From the NCBI RefSeq assembly GCF_033958435.1, contig NC_134138.1:271227798-271291797 (forward strand): a stretch of DNA of 64,000 nucleotides. The letters are read 5' to 3'. Source of the stretch: Carettochelys insculpta (taxonomy: Eukaryota > Chordata > Testudines > Carettochelyidae). Below, piece by piece: positions 63,004 to 64,000 of this stretch. The notes under the pieces were generated by a model. It ran no database searches. It was not told where the DNA came from and worked only from the letters and a program-made list of their open reading frames with translations. Made by a program: the position numbers and the translations under genes. Every line of letters begins with the position of its first letter. Within the stretch, counting starts at the first letter, position 1.

Positions 63004-64000
63004 GTTGTGCCTGAGGCACGTAGGCCAAGACAGTGATGATTTCAGTAACTACAACTGGAAGGAGTCTTCATCTAAAATCGCCCAGTTTAGTTTCATATTC
63101 TCCCACAGCTGTTCATTTCAATACAAAACTGCAGCCTCAAGCTGACACATATGCACGAGTTTATCCTTAGGAGGTATGAGTTCAAGAAACATCATAGCCT
63201 TAAGCTTGAATTCATGGGCGCACCGGTCTACTACTGATTAGTTTGGCTAGTGTGCATCTCACTGCTATGGAAACCACAGCTCACCCACAGAAGGGTTATG
63301 CGTCATGTCTGAAGAGGGAGGAAACAATTAACAGGCAATCAAAAGTATTTGTGAACTACAGTCACAAATTAATTTTAGAGTAAATTTCAGATGCCTGGAC
63401 CCCACTGGTATTGAAAGGAGACTAAGGAGGCTAACACCAATTATGTTGAATGCCACTAGGAGGCCAAATTGAAAAGGAATTGTTAAGGTTGTACACAAAG
63501 CTTGGGCATGAAAAGACAGAGAAAAACATTGCAGTGGGACTGCTGCATATAAAAATGTGGGTGGAAACCATGAAGATCAATACAAATGTTATCCAGCTGA
63601 TTTAAGCCTACAGAACAGCCTTTCTCTGGAGACATGTTGAAATCCAGGGAGCTACTCCAGTTCACAGTTGGTAAGGGTCTGGCCCAATGATCCTTGTTCT
63701 TGAGAGCAAATATTATTCAGCTCACTGGAAGCATGTTCCCACAGAAAACCCTTTGGTACAAGGAAGTGAAAGGTGTTGGGTACATAGCAGCAGGTGATGC
63801 TCTAAGAGACTGTTCAAGTCAACCTCTCCCTGCTGGAGAAATTCCTCAAAATGTGCCAAGCCTGACCCTTGCACAGTCAGTAAAGCTACGGCCGTCTACA
63901 AGAAGGGTAATTAGAAAGTGCCTAATGGATTTTGAAGAGGAAACAGATAAACGTTAAATAAAAATACTCTTTAACTACAGCAAAACCAGGAAGGATATGT
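63004..64000. other. 1.0 kb to the window edge, no gene
   Basis: Unique DNA. An 87-codon plus-strand frame at 63694-63957 has no recognised domain and is probably chance. Confidence 0.4.

Overview
This is vertebrate nuclear DNA, almost certainly from a turtle. The diagnostic signals are CR1 LINEs that end in the reptile-type 3' terminus (several read AGAACATAAGAATGGCCAT at their 3' ends on the minus strand), tRNA-derived SINEs with the turtle-type head (GGGGTAGCTGTGTTAGTCT), amniote MIR-like fragments, and large numbers of short DNA transposons whose ends read GGCTNNGTCTACAC. I do not name a species. I see no convincing exon of a host protein-coding gene, no structural RNA gene and nothing bacterial. 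The window reads as intergenic or deep intronic sequence built mostly from layered mobile elements.

Layout. 0-1.1 kb: GC-rich, a 50-56 bp tandem repeat beside an unrecognised 228-codon reading frame. 1.2-3.6 kb: CR1 remnants, one split by a hAT element that is itself split by another hAT element. 4.6-6.4 kb: a decayed transposon with a broken Myb-like gene. 6.5-8 kb: pieces of reverse transcriptase. 8.8-11.4 kb: three MITEs, one holding a solo LTR. 11.4-18.3 kb: mostly unique sequence with a CR1 tail. 18.3-20.7 kb: Harbinger MITEs. 21.2-25.5 kb: an old CR1 broken by a 2.4 kb Myb-only transposon, then a SINE split by a Harbinger MITE. 27.3-31.9 kb: the centrepiece, a 4.6 kb two-gene PIF/Harbinger transposon with both ends, a TAC target duplication, a HARBI1-like transposase on + and a two-exon Myb-like gene on -. 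32-34.6 kb: CR1 interrupted by an inverted SINE dimer. 36.8-38.5 kb: a LINE fragment with an open reverse transcriptase frame. 39-40.1 kb: an inverted pair of MITEs. 40.1-43.1 kb: AT-rich unique DNA. 43.4-48.4 kb: SINE, CR1, hAT-like, MIR-like, MITE and LINE fragments. 50.8-54.0 kb: a young CR1 with a full-length open ORF2. 54.4-64 kb: more MITEs, a Tigger-like element, two inverted SINE dimers, a CR1 fragment and unique DNA with possible conserved noncoding sequence.

How the parts relate. In PIF/Harbinger transposons the DDE transposase cuts the DNA and the Myb-like partner helps bind the ends. The 27.3-31.9 kb copy encodes both, but each gene carries an in-frame stop and the transposase appears to have lost its first catalytic aspartate, so this copy is a recent fossil. 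The 711-bp copies at 18.3 and 56.3 kb carry only its two ends and would have depended on such a source. The two smaller Myb-only elements suggest several related families. Two patterns seem most worth following: inverted SINE dimers that repeat the same architecture at four loci, three of them flanked by apparent target duplications, and a broad set of GTCTACAC-ended elements with 3-bp target duplications that are mostly not the TWA expected of PIF/Harbinger. All family names are from recognition of motifs, without database searches.
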